A stretch of 64,000 nucleotides of DNA from Planctomycetota bacterium (GTDB lineage Bacteria > Planctomycetota > B15-G4), in contig BQJR01000001.1 in NCBI GenBank assembly GCA_021604805.1, positions 620,001 through 684,000 on the forward strand, read 5' to 3'. This document shows positions 1 to 8,396 of this stretch, one piece after another. Numbering within the stretch: position 1 is the stretch's first letter; every line of letters starts with the position of its first letter. Both the position numbers and the translations under genes were made by a program. The notes beneath the pieces are model-generated. The model was not told where the DNA came from. It saw only the letters and a program-made list of their open reading frames with translations, and searched no databases.

Positions 1-159
1 GGGCGGGAACTGCGCCGGGCCCGCGTAGTCGAGCAGCAGGAACGGGCTCAGCTGCGCGCCCAGCTCCGGGTAGGAGAACAAGGTGCGCACGGGGAAGCCG
101 TCGCCGACCCAGTGGGAGGCATCACGACGATGAACGCTGAGGACTCGCTTCGTTGGCAT
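1..159 (-). CDS. pirin family protein, 5' part only
   Basis: Only the first 53 codons are inside the window; the gene runs off the left edge. The N-terminus MPTKRVLSV is followed by HWVGDGFPVRTLFSYPEL, the conserved opening of the pirin (bicupin) family. Pirins bind a metal in a beta-barrel; some are quercetinases and others are redox-linked regulators, and the metal ligands lie beyond this fragment. The ATG at 159 has a GGAG eight bases upstream. The gene is divergent from the secreted protein starting near 259, leaving about 100 bp for both promoters. Family call from motif recognition; the exact role is unknown. Confidence 0.85.
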   Translation of the reverse strand, partial: MPTKRVLSVHRRDASHWVGDGFPVRTLFSYPELGAQLSPFLLLDYAGPAQFPP

Positions 160-258
160 GGCTTTCACTCCGGTAGGATCGTGCCTCAGAGATGCCGCCC
201 GCGCCCGAGAGGTTGCGCACGCAGTGGACGGCAACTCGCCTCGATCGGGATGGCTTCC

Positions 259-1392
259 ATGCCTCGCGCTGCCCAGGTGATCGTGCTGCTGCTCGCTCTC
301 GTGCTCTCCGCAACAGCGCAGAGCGTGGACGGGCTGCCCGACTTGCTGCCGCCGAGTCCCGCGCCCCGCTCGACCGCGAGCGCTCCCGGGCGCCCCACTC
401 CCGACGCAGGCGCCGCAGAGTTGGCTGCCCTCGGCGCGCTGCTGCACCCACTGCTCGAACACCCCGACTGGCCGGCCGACCTCTGGCTCGCGCTCGGCGG
501 ACCGGACGAAGACGTCGCCGAGGTCGAGGCCCGCAACCCGCTTCCCGCCGTTTCGGCGCGGCTGGCACTCTTCGAGCGTCGCTTCGGAAAGCCGCCGCGT
601 GAGAGCCTCGGTTGGGAGGCCTTCCAGGCGCTCGCCGAGCAACTGCACCGGCGGATGGAGAGCGCGTCGCCGGAGCACGCGGGCGGCGTGGCGTTGAGCG
701 GCCTCGCCGCGGTGGAACCGCCGTGGCTCACGGCGCGCTCACTGCTGCTCGAACTCGTCGGGCGAGGCGACGACGCGCAGGCCTTGCTGCTCCACGAAAG
801 CGGGCGTTGGTTGTGGCCTGGGCACTGGATGGTGGAGGCGCAGCTGACCTACGACCTCTGCAGAGCACGCGCGTTGCAACTCGACCGGTCCGGGCAGCCG
901 GCCGCCGCGCAACTCTGGTCGCTCGCCGCGTGGTCGTGGGGCACGTCCGACCCCCTCGCAGACGACTTCAACCATCACCGTGTGGGCCTCGACTGGGTGC
1001 TCGCGCACCATGCCGTGCTGCTCGCCGAGGCCGGCGAAGGGGCCGCCGCGCGCACGCTGCTCAGCGACCTCGAGCACTGGCGCCCCGAGGCAGAAGGCAC
1101 GCGACTCGCGCGCCAGATGCTCGCCGACCTGGGCCCCGCGGCCGCGTCACCTGGGCCCAGGCTGTTCGAGATCTCCACGCGCGCCGACGCTCGTGACGGC
1201 AGCGTGTTCCTTGTCGGGGAACCGGGTGACCCCGCCACTTGGCGCGCGCTCGGGATCATCGAAACGCTGCGGGCCGTGGCGAGGCCCGGACAGGAGCACA
1301 GCGGCGCGGAACTGCGCGCGCTCGCCCCCGACGACCCGCGTGCCGCGCCGCTGCTGGAGGCGCTGCCGAAGCGCGGCGTGCTGAGACGCTGA
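259..1392 (+). CDS. secreted hypothetical protein with alpha-helical repeats
   Basis: I do not recognise a family. From ATG 259 the protein (377 aa) opens with a signal peptide (MPRAAQVIVLLLALVLSATAQ). A Pro/Ala-rich linker follows to about residue 50, then a helical Ala/Leu-rich body with TPR-like spacing (for example around GDDAQALLLHESGRW and LAHHAVLLAEAGEGAAAR). Export to the periplasm is inferred. ATG 250 is an alternative; 259 was preferred because a GGGA lies eight bases before it and the signal peptide then starts cleanly. The frame is open further upstream, but that stretch does not look coding and overlaps the pirin start region. It converges on the ECF sigma gene. Confidence 0.7.
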   Translation: MPRAAQVIVLLLALVLSATAQSVDGLPDLLPPSPAPRSTASAPGRPTPDAGAAELAALGALLHPLLEHPDWPADLWLALGGPDEDVAEVEARNPLPAVSARLALFERRFGKPPRESLGWEAFQALAEQLHRRMESASPEHAGGVALSGLAAVEPPWLTARSLLLELVGRGDDAQALLLHESGRWLWPGHWMVEAQLTYDLCRARALQLDRSGQPAAAQLWSLAAWSWGTSDPLADDFNHHRVGLDWVLAHHAVLLAEAGEGAAARTLLSDLEHWRPEAEGTRLARQMLADLGPAAASPGPRLFEISTRADARDGSVFLVGEPGDPATWRALGIIETLRAVARPGQEHSGAELRALAPDDPRAAPLLEALPKRGVLRR

Positions 1393-1541
1393 GTCTGCAA
1401 GGAAGCGCGGGGGAGAGCTTGTCGAGTGCGTGCGAGACGCGCGGCGCCGTCTCCCGATGAAGACTGCGTGCCGCTCGTCCGCCCGCTACCGCTCCGCCGC
1501 CCCCACCGCGCGAAGGGCACGTGCCGCCGGCCGTGCTCGTC

Positions 1542-2096
1542 TCAGGCTTCGAGGCGCTTCGAGAGTTTGACCAGGCTGCGGTGCAGCAAGTTGCGCACAC
1601 CCGCCTCGCTGCGACCGAGCTCCGCAGCGACCTCGGCGCGCGAGAAGCCGAGGATGCGTGAGAGCAACACGACGTCGCGTTCGTCGTCGGCGAGCTCGGC
1701 GAAGGCGGCTTCGATGCGATCGAGTTGTTCGCGCGCGCTGGCCACGCCGCTGGGCGTGCCGAGTTGCGAGTACACGGCGAGCAGCGCGGCGTCACCATCG
1801 CCGGTGTTGCGTCGGGCGTCGCGCCGGGCGGCGGTGTGGAAGTCGTGCTTGTCGAGGATCTTGCGCAGCGCAGTCGTGTACAGCCAGCGCCGGAACTGCG
1901 CCTCGCCACGATGCACGAAGCGATCGGCGTGCGTGAGCACCTCGCGACAGGTGGACTGCACCACGTCGGACTCGCCCTCGCGCGCACGCACGAGCGGCCC
2001 GGCCTTGAGCCGGACCCAGGCGCGCAGGCCCGGCAGATGCTGCTCGAGCAACGCGTTCACGTCGTCGTCGGCGGAGGCGTCGTCGCGGGGGTTCAC
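1542..2096 (-). CDS. ECF RNA polymerase sigma factor
   Basis: 184 aa, sigma-70 family. Region 2 is around residues 22-75 (DVVQSTCREVLTHADRF, then FRRWLYTTALRKILDKHDF). A linker follows, then a region 4 helix-turn-helix at about 130-180 (DDERDVVLLSRILGFSRAEV, AELGRSEAGVRNLLHRSL). It is predicted to direct core RNA polymerase to a small promoter set. The start is GTG 2096 with AAGGAG about 13 bases upstream. It is divergent from a Ser/Thr kinase gene with a repeat-rich C-terminus, a pairing common in planctomycetes, where kinases are thought to control the partner sigma factor. No anti-sigma gene is adjacent, so control by the kinase is an inference. Confidence 0.9.
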   Translation of the reverse strand: MNPRDDASADDDVNALLEQHLPGLRAWVRLKAGPLVRAREGESDVVQSTCREVLTHADRFVHRGEAQFRRWLYTTALRKILDKHDFHTAARRDARRNTGDGDAALLAVYSQLGTPSGVASAREQLDRIEAAFAELADDERDVVLLSRILGFSRAEVAAELGRSEAGVRNLLHRSLVKLSKRLEA

Positions 2097-2185
2097 GTCG
2101 GGGAGGGCTCTCCTTGAGTTACCGTGAGTCTACCGGGCGCGGGCCCGAGCGCGGCCTTCAGCACGCGGACTCCGTGGGAGACGTC

Positions 2186-4987
2186 GTGTCCAGCAGCTCC
2201 GACGACAGTGAGCACGAGACTCTGCTCGACGAATTGGTGCTCAGCTGTCTCGACGCACTCGAGCTGCGCGGTCGCGTGGCCATCGACGAAGCCTGTGCCG
2301 CACACCCCACCCTGGCCGACGCCCTGCGCGCGCGCCTCGCGGCCCTCGCCGACGCAGGCCTGCTCAACTCCCCCGACGAACACCCGCAACGCCTCGGCGA
2401 GTTCCGCATCACGCAGCGCCTCGGTGGCGGCGGCATGGGCGTGGTCTACGCCGCCGTGCAAGACGCCATGAAGCGCGAGGTCGCGCTCAAAGTCGTGCGC
2501 GCCGACCAGCTCTACTTCCCCGGCGCGCGCGAACGTTTCCGTCGCGAGGTGCAGCTCGTGGCGCGCTTGGCGCACGCCGGCATCGTGCCCGTGTACACCG
2601 TGGGCGAAGACGACGGCGTGCCGTACTTCGCCATGGAGCGCCTGCGCGGCGCCACTCTCGCCGAAGCGCTCAGCCAACTCGACCGCCCCCCACGCGACGG
2701 CAGCGAACTCGCCGACGCCGTCGCGCGGGTGGTCGAAGCACGCGAAGGTCGACGCCCCGAGGTCAGCGGCGAGATCTACACCGGCAGCGGGCTGACGAGC
2801 GTGCTGCGCCTCGCACAACGCGTGGCGAACGCGCTGGCGCACGCGCACTCGCGCGGCGTGCTGCACCGCGACGTGAAGCCGTCGAACGTGATGCTCACCA
2901 CCGATGGGCGCGCGCTGCTCTTCGACTTCGGGCTGGCCAGCGCGGCCGAGACCTCGCGCATCACGCAGTCGGGATCGCGCGTGGGTTCGCTGGCTTACAT
3001 GTCGCCCGAACAGGCAGCCGGCGGAGCTGTCGACGAACGCAGCGACGTGTACGGACTCGGCGCGCTGCTCTGCGAAGCGGCCACGCTGCGCCCACCTCAC
3101 GAGGGCACGCCCGAGCAGGTGAGTTCGGCTTTGCTGCGCGGCGAGCCCCCCGCGGTGTTGCGTCGCGTGAAGTTGCCACCTGACCTCGTCACACTGATCG
3201 AGACAGCGCTCGCGCACGACCCCGCGCATCGCTACCAGAGCGCCGACGCCCTGGCGCGCGACCTCGGCAACCTGCTCGAGACCCGCCCCATCGAAGCGCG
3301 CGCTGCGGGCCCGTTCCTGCGCACGCTGCGCTGGACGCAACGCCACCCCGCGCGCGCCGCCGCGCTCGCACTCACGGTGGCTTTGCCGCTCGCGCTCGCA
3401 GTGCAGCAAGCCGTGGCCAACCGCCGGGTGAACTCGTTGCTCGACGACGTGCGCGTCCAACGAGAGCTCGCCGAAGCCAACCTGGAAGACGCGCTCAGTG
3501 CCATCGACGTGTTCGTGTTGCAACTCGCGCGCGACAGCTTCACCAGCACGTCGCCGCCCGACTCGGCCCTCGCGCGCGCGCTCGAACTGGCGCGCACCTC
3601 GCTCGTGCGCTTGGTCGCGCAGTACCCCGACAACGGTCGCGTGCGCGGGCGCTGGTTGCGCGTGGTCAGCGCTCAAGCGCACCTGCTCGAGGCCGCCGGT
3701 GACCTGGCGGGCGCGAAGGCACTGTTCCGAGAGGCCCTCGACGGCGTGCGCGAGAGCGACGTGCCGCAGATCGAATGGACGCCTGCGCTCAACGGGCTGG
3801 GCGCCATGCACTCCGCAGCCGGCGAGTGGGACCTGGCCGTCGACATCTTCACGCGCTGCGTCGACGCCCTCGCGGCGGCCGACACCACCGACCTGCTCTG
3901 CGACCTCTCGACCGCCGAGAGCAACCTCGCGCACGCGTTGTGGAACCGAGGCGACTTCGAGGATGCGTCCGCCGCGGCCGACCGCGCCGTGCATGCCGCG
4001 GAACGCGCCCTCGAACTCGCTCACACGCCCGAAGAACGCGTGCAGGCGCGCCTGCTCCTCGGCTCAGCCTTCGCGCAGCGCGCGCGCGTCGGTTCGGATC
4101 GCGTCGCGATCTCCTTGGCCTTGGGGCACGAGGGCTCGCCAGAGAACGAAGCCAACGAACGCGCCACCGACCTCCTGCTCGACCTCCTCGCGGAGTTCCC
4201 GCAGCGCGGCGACGTGGTCTTCGCCAGCGCAGACGTCCTGGCGAGCGCCGCGAACTTCTTGTCGCCCGCACAGGCCGAGCCGCGCCTGCGCCAGGCCTTC
4301 GAACTCGTGAACGACCTGCGCCGCGCACATCCCGGGCGGCTCGACACCGAACACCTCGCGATCCGGATCGCCGCCGGCTTGGGCAGCTGCCTCGTGGCTC
4401 AAGGTCGCGTCGCGGACTCTCGCTCCTGGTTCGAGGACGCCGTCGCGCTGGCCGAGCAGGTCGTGGCGCGCGCCCCTCAGGACACGCGTCAGCGTCGCTT
4501 GCTCGGCACCGTGCTCTCGAACTTGGCGTCCGCCTACATCGACCTCGAGCTGCGGGCGCAGGCCATCGAGCCCGCCGCACGCGCAGGCCAGCTGTTTCGC
4601 GAGCTCATCGAGGGTGCGCATTCGGTAAGCGGGGCCGACCTCGAGATGCTCGCTTGGTCGCAGCTGCACGAAGGCTACGGCCAGCTCGTGGTCGGGGCGC
4701 GTCGGCGCGTGCTCGAGCTGTGCGCCTCCATGCCCGAAGCCGCGCTCGCCGACAACGCCACGCTCACGGTGGCCGTGGGTGAGCTGCACGCCGGCGCCGC
4801 AGAGTTGAGCGACACCTCCCGTGAGGCGGCGGAACAACACACGCTTGCGCTCGACTTCCTCGAACGTGGCATCGGTCGCGGCTTCAGGATGGCCGCTTAC
4901 CTGCGCCACGCCCGTGAATGGGACGCGGTGCGCCAACTGCCGCGCTTCGCCGAGTTGCTGGCACGCATGGAAGGCGAGTCACCCTGA
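2186..4987 (+). CDS. membrane Ser/Thr protein kinase with helical-repeat sensor region
   Basis: About 933 aa. The kinase domain occupies residues ~70-360: glycine loop LGGGGMGVVYA (~78), lysine in VALKVV, catalytic HRDVKPSN with Asp229, DFG with Asp247, and activation segment GSLAYMSPEQ. One membrane segment lies near 392-410 (LALTVALPLALAVQQAVA). About 520 residues of TPR-like helical repeats follow (e.g. LHEGYGQLVVGARRR), likely extracytoplasmic or a protein-interaction scaffold. GTG 2186 was chosen because GGGAG lies five bases upstream; GTG 2174 and TTG 2114 are in frame alternatives. It is divergent from the ECF sigma gene across about 90 bp. All catalytic residues are present, so it should be active. 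Confidence 0.9.
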   Translation: MSSSSDDSEHETLLDELVLSCLDALELRGRVAIDEACAAHPTLADALRARLAALADAGLLNSPDEHPQRLGEFRITQRLGGGGMGVVYAAVQDAMKREVALKVVRADQLYFPGARERFRREVQLVARLAHAGIVPVYTVGEDDGVPYFAMERLRGATLAEALSQLDRPPRDGSELADAVARVVEAREGRRPEVSGEIYTGSGLTSVLRLAQRVANALAHAHSRGVLHRDVKPSNVMLTTDGRALLFDFGLASAAETSRITQSGSRVGSLAYMSPEQAAGGAVDERSDVYGLGALLCEAATLRPPHEGTPEQVSSALLRGEPPAVLRRVKLPPDLVTLIETALAHDPAHRYQSADALARDLGNLLETRPIEARAAGPFLRTLRWTQRHPARAAALALTVALPLALAVQQAVANRRVNSLLDDVRVQRELAEANLEDALSAIDVFVLQLARDSFTSTSPPDSALARALELARTSLVRLVAQYPDNGRVRGRWLRVVSAQAHLLEAAGDLAGAKALFREALDGVRESDVPQIEWTPALNGLGAMHSAAGEWDLAVDIFTRCVDALAAADTTDLLCDLSTAESNLAHALWNRGDFEDASAAADRAVHAAERALELAHTPEERVQARLLLGSAFAQRARVGSDRVAISLALGHEGSPENEANERATDLLLDLLAEFPQRGDVVFASADVLASAANFLSPAQAEPRLRQAFELVNDLRRAHPGRLDTEHLAIRIAAGLGSCLVAQGRVADSRSWFEDAVALAEQVVARAPQDTRQRRLLGTVLSNLASAYIDLELRAQAIEPAARAGQLFRELIEGAHSVSGADLEMLAWSQLHEGYGQLVVGARRRVLELCASMPEAALADNATLTVAVGELHAGAAELSDTSREAAEQHTLALDFLERGIGRGFRMAAYLRHAREWDAVRQLPRFAELLARMEGESP

Positions 4988-5030
4988 GTGCACGAGCGGG
5001 GAGCGGCTCGGGACGCGTGCAGGTGTGTCC

Positions 5031-5900
5031 TCAGTCGGCGGGGACGAGCGGTGCGCTCTGCCAAAGCACCTGGAGGATCTGCCAGCGTCCGTCGAGCTTC
5101 ACGAGGTGCATGTAGTCGAAGCCCCAGACGGCTTCGAGCTTCACGCAGGCGATGCGGTCGCGGAGGTCGAGCACCTCGATGGAGCGCGGCGCGTCGTCGG
5201 GGAGCCAGCCGCTGGCGTTGAAGCTCGCGGCCAGTGAACGCGCCTGCTCGAGGGTCATCGGGAAGGGTGTGACGTCGCCACTCTCGTCGTCGCGCCAGAA
5301 GCCGTACTTCACGAGGTCGGTGTGCATGCTGCTCGTGAGGCGTTCGGGTTGCGCGTCGTAGAAGGCGAGCAGGTACTCGTTCACCACGGCCTGCACGGCG
5401 GTGCGATCGGCCACGTGCAGCGCGCGCTGTTCGTCGTCGCTCAGCTCGGGCAGGCCGGTGAGTGGTGTCGCTTCCCAGATCACGTGCCGCGTCTGCCACA
5501 CGCCGTCGGCGTCGGCGGAGCTGCGCGTGAGCTGCATGTAGTCCACACCCCAGGACCCGGTGAGCTTCACGAGTGCCGTGCGGTCGAGCGCGTGCAAGAT
5601 CTCGACCTGCTTCGGGCCGGGCGCCGGCTTGTCGCGTCCTTGGAACCAGTTCACCATCGCCAGGAAGCCTGCGTAGTCCATGCGCGTGGTGGTGGCTGCG
5701 GTGTCGAAGCCGAGCTTGTCGAGCTGCTTGCTGATGCTGCGTTCGGCGTAGTCGGGGCGCACCTCGTAGTAGGCCTCGGCGTAGTCGAGCACCGCGCGTT
5801 CGATCGCGGCGGTGTCCGGAGCGCGCGCGGGTGCGGGCGCCTCTTGCGCGGTCGCGGGGAGGATCAGCGCGAGACTGAAGCAGAGTGCGGGGATGGACAT
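5031..5900 (-). CDS. secreted protein with two NTF2-like (putative lumazine-binding) domains
   Basis: 289 aa with signal peptide MSIPALCFSLALILPATAQ. Two tandem NTF2/SnoaL-fold domains follow. The first, about 32-150, starts IERAVLDYAEAYYEV and ends WGVDYMQL. The second, about 160-285, starts VNEYLLAFYDAQPER and ends WGFDYMHLVKLDGRWQI. The WG(V/F)DY...L..DG.W pattern is typical of the family Pfam calls putative lumazine-binding; ligand binding is not proven and enzymatic residues are not obvious. The start ATG 5900 has GGAG upstream; the frame extends further but without coding character. It is convergent with the kinase gene. Periplasmic location is inferred. Confidence 0.8.
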   Translation of the reverse strand: MSIPALCFSLALILPATAQEAPAPARAPDTAAIERAVLDYAEAYYEVRPDYAERSISKQLDKLGFDTAATTTRMDYAGFLAMVNWFQGRDKPAPGPKQVEILHALDRTALVKLTGSWGVDYMQLTRSSADADGVWQTRHVIWEATPLTGLPELSDDEQRALHVADRTAVQAVVNEYLLAFYDAQPERLTSSMHTDLVKYGFWRDDESGDVTPFPMTLEQARSLAASFNASGWLPDDAPRSIEVLDLRDRIACVKLEAVWGFDYMHLVKLDGRWQILQVLWQSAPLVPAD

Positions 5901-6204
5901 GAAGGACTCCGTGGAGGTGGGCGGTGCTGGAGGCGGCCTGCGCGCGTGGTGGCTCGTCCCGCAGCCGCAGCGGGGCGCCATCATGGTGGCTGTCAGCGCC
6001 GGAGCGCGCTGGCTTCCGGCGTTGGTCGCCCGCTCTGCCGCTCCGAAGGTCAGCGCCTGGGGCCGGTACCGATCTCGGGGCCGCATGCCTTACATTCGGC
6101 AAATAAGGCCATTTTTCGTATTCATGGTGTATTTGGGTGATTTACAACCCGAGAGAGGTCGATAAGATCACCCAAGTTGCCGAACTTCCTACGAGTTCAC
6201 CGCT
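5901..6204. other. 304-bp intergenic region, divergent promoters
   Basis: Non-coding stretch between the NTF2-like gene and satD. Positions 5901-6080 are G+C-rich with no recognisable gene. Positions about 6085-6200 are strikingly AT-rich for this genome and carry two dyads (listed separately). No RNA gene was recognised. Confidence 0.6.
6087..6175 (+). promoter_or_regulatory. AT-rich leader of satD with two inverted repeats
   Basis: Two perfect dyads lie in the AT-rich leader: GCCTTA (6087-6092) with TAAGGC (6104-6109), and TTGGGTGAT (6133-6141) with ATCACCCAA (6167-6175). The first has operator-like spacing; the second could be an operator or a hairpin in the 5' leader. AT-rich runs between them (6111-6135) are the best promoter candidates. 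Seen directly in sequence; the role as operators is inference. Confidence 0.45.
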
Positions 6205-6936
6205 GTGACCGAATCCATCCAGCTCGCGCTCATCGCCGACCTCGTGGCCTCTCGCCAGAGCCCCGAGCGGGCCGCGCTGCAAGACGCCCTGGGTGAGCTG
6301 CTCGAGCGGCTCAACTTCGAGCAGGCGCAGGCCTTCGCCGCGCCGATGGTGCAGACCGCTGGTGACGAGCTGCAGGCCTTGCTCCACCCGCTGCACGCCG
6401 AGCACGCGCTCACGCTCGTCCGCGAAGTCAGCGACGCGCTCTTCGGCCGCCGCTTCCAGCAACGCGTCGTGTTCGGGCTCGGGCTCGGCACGCTCTCGAC
6501 CGGCCCGCTCCCCACCGACGGCGCCGCCCCCAACGTCGCCCTGCTCGACGGGCCTTGCTTCCATCGCGCCCGCGCCGCGCTCGAGGAGGCGCAACGCACG
6601 AGCCGCTGGGCGATCGTGAAAGGCTTCGCCCGCAGCGGCTTCCACGCGCACCTCGACGAGCTGCTCTCGATGCACTTCGAGCTCGTCGGCACGCTGCGCC
6701 AGGGCTGGACGCCGCTCCAAGCACACTACGCCGCCGCCGTGCGCCGCGAGCTGAGCGCCGACGGTCGCGGCGCACAGAAGCGCGTCGCTGAGATCGAATC
6801 CGTGAACCCCTCGGTGATCAGCGAGAGCCTCAAGGCCTCGCACTTCGACGTCGTGCTGCGCGCGGAACAACTGCTCGCCACGCTGTTGAGCGAGAGCGCA
6901 GTCGCCGCGCTCATGTCCCCCGAACCACTCCCCTGA
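6205..6936 (+). CDS. SatD family protein
   Basis: 243 aa, soluble. The opening LALIADLVASRQSPERAALQ is the hallmark of the SatD family (named after a gene in the Streptococcus mutans acid-tolerance sat operon; biochemical function unknown). The middle has a helical region with ...RRFQQRVVFGLGLGTLST. The C-terminal half, about residues 180-230, reads SVISESLKASHFD, resembling a helix-turn-helix. GTG 6205 is the only good start. The gene is followed after 9 bp by a DUF3307 membrane protein, a conserved partnership in many bacteria, so the two very likely form one transcript. Confidence 0.8.
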   Translation: MTESIQLALIADLVASRQSPERAALQDALGELLERLNFEQAQAFAAPMVQTAGDELQALLHPLHAEHALTLVREVSDALFGRRFQQRVVFGLGLGTLSTGPLPTDGAAPNVALLDGPCFHRARAALEEAQRTSRWAIVKGFARSGFHAHLDELLSMHFELVGTLRQGWTPLQAHYAAAVRRELSADGRGAQKRVAEIESVNPSVISESLKASHFDVVLRAEQLLATLLSESAVAALMSPEPLP

Positions 6937-6945
6937 GCTCGCGCC

Positions 6946-7680
6946 ATGAACGCCGACTTCCTCGCCCTGCTCGCGCTGCTCGTCGCCGGTCACCTGCTCG
7001 GCGACTTCGTGTTCCAGACCAACGCGATGGTGCGCGGCAAGCGCGAAGCTCGCGGCCCTTTGCGCGCCCATGCCGCCGAGATCGCGCTGGTGCAGGCGCT
7101 GATCGTGCTGCCCTTCTTCCCGAGCTTCGTGGGCCTGGTCTGCGTGCTCGCCATCGCCGTCACGCACTATTTCATCGATGCCGGCAAACTCGCGCTCGAT
7201 CGACGTTGGCCACGCCCACTCACCTGGTTCGTGCTCGACCAGTGCGCGCACGTCGCGGTGCTGCTGCTGGCGGCTTTGATCTGGGACGTGGTCGCCGATC
7301 CGATCCTGTTCGGCAACGCCGACAGCGTGGCCGCATGCGCTTGGCTCGCGGGCGTGCTGGCCTTCAACGTGAACGGCGGCTCCGCCATCGTGGCCGCGAC
7401 CCTGGCACAGCTCCGCCCGGCTTCCGACACCCGCAGCGCCGACGAGGGCGCCGCAGGAGCCGGCCGTCTGATCGGCATCCTCGAACGACTGCTGATCCTG
7501 TTCGCGGTCCTCGCCGGCGAATGGGCCGCCGTGGGCTTGGTGCTCGCCGCCAAGTCGATCGCGCGCTTCAAGGAGCTCGAGAACCGCGACTTCGCCGAGC
7601 TCTACTTGGTGGGCACGCTCGCGTCGGTGCTCGTTGCCGTGGTGAGTGCCTTGGCGCTCACGAGGGTCCTCGCGCTCTGA
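6946..7680 (+). CDS. DUF3307 integral membrane protein
   Basis: 244 aa, polytopic. The N-terminus LVAGHLLGDFVFQTNAMVRGKR is the DUF3307 signature (GHLLGDF..Q). About six or seven hydrophobic segments follow, including IALVQALIVLPFFPSFVGL, VLAIAVTHYFIDAGKLALD and a C-terminal LVGTLASVLVAVVSALALTR. The charged HYFIDAGK motif sits at a membrane boundary. Function is unknown. It forms a probable operon with the preceding satD-like gene and is convergent with the UGA-containing lipoprotein gene. Confidence 0.85.
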   Translation: MNADFLALLALLVAGHLLGDFVFQTNAMVRGKREARGPLRAHAAEIALVQALIVLPFFPSFVGLVCVLAIAVTHYFIDAGKLALDRRWPRPLTWFVLDQCAHVAVLLLAALIWDVVADPILFGNADSVAACAWLAGVLAFNVNGGSAIVAATLAQLRPASDTRSADEGAAGAGRLIGILERLLILFAVLAGEWAAVGLVLAAKSIARFKELENRDFAELYLVGTLASVLVAVVSALALTRVLAL

Positions 7681-7699
7681 AGAATCCCGCAAGCGCGAC

Positions 7700-8338
7700 T
7701 CACATCGTGTAGCCGGGCAGGCGGTAGTCGTCGGGGGCGCGCAAGAACATGTCGCGGTTGGCGCGCGACTCGAAGAACCAGCTGTGGCCGGCGTGCTCTG
7801 CGCGCGGCGCGTCGGGGCCCGGACGGAAGCGGCGCTTGCTCACGGGATCGGTGAGCAGGCCACAGTGTTCGCGCACGTCGGCGAGGAAGCGCTCGCGGTT
7901 GGCCGCGTCGGCGAACAAGAAGGTCTCGTAGTTGACCGTGAGGCAGTGATCCGCGTCCAGCACCGCGGGGCGCGTGGCGTCGAGGTAGCCGTCGAAGTGG
8001 AGGCCCTTGCGCTGCACCGAGTAGAGCACGTCTTGCACGAAGACGTCGGGGCAGGGCACTCAGCAGAAGCCGAGCGGTCGACCGTTCACGTACATCGGCG
8101 GGATGCGTCGGCTGATCGGATTCTGGAGCTGGATCATGCAGCTCGTGTTGGCCGAGAGTTGGCCGTCGCGGTAGCGCAGCAAGGGATACTCGGCCTCGGC
8201 GCTGGCCACGAAGATCACGCCATCGGCGGCGGGTAAGTCGGCGCCCGATGTGGCGCAGCCCGCGAACAGGAGCGCAGCGAAACCGGCGCTCGTCAGCAGG
8301 CGCATCGGGGAACTCAGGAAGCTTGGCCGAGCCGTCAT
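7700..8338 (-). CDS. YHS-like lipoprotein with in-frame UGA; candidate selenoprotein
   Basis: One continuous reading frame of 212 codons, interrupted only by TGA at 8062-8060 (codon 93). The start ATG 8338 gives a lipoprotein signal (ALLFAGC). The region before the TGA reads MYVNGRPLGFC and the frame continues VPCPDVFVQDVLYSVQRKG; read with selenocysteine this makes C-U-x-x-C. YHS/TRASH-like proteins usually have CC-x-x-C here, so UGA stands at a cysteine position. The second half carries CGLLTDPVSKRRFRP and HSWFFES, then PDDYRLPGYTM, a YHS-like module expected to bind metal. A hairpin follows the UGA (separate entry). A standard caller would report two short genes (8338-8060, and 8059-7700 from GTG in TGAGTG). 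Alternatives are reinitiation, a nonsense mutation, or sequence error. Confidence 0.65.
8028..8062 (-). other. SECIS-like hairpin immediately after in-frame UGA
   Basis: In the transcript (read from 8062 downwards) UGA is followed by 13 nt and then ACGUCUU (8046-8040), loop CGUGC (8039-8035), AAGACGU (8034-8028). The stem is a perfect 7 bp with a five-base loop, and the second loop base is G. The loop lies 20 nt after the UGA. Bacterial SECIS elements sit just 3' of the UGA inside the coding region, with a small loop carrying an early G; the position and loop fit that description as I recall it. A chance hairpin is possible, since DVFVQDV codons generate it. Confidence 0.5.
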
Positions 8339-8396
8339 GACGCTCTCTCGCAGAGTTGAAGTCGTGAGGAGGACTGCAGGTGGATCGTGAGTGGCC

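Noticed and set aside
2093..4024. A 643-codon minus-strand frame over the kinase
   Set aside because: Antisense of kinase codons; no motifs and no ribosome binding site.
6142..7692. A 516-codon minus-strand frame over satD and DUF3307
   Set aside because: Glu/Arg/His-rich antisense shadow of two recognised genes.
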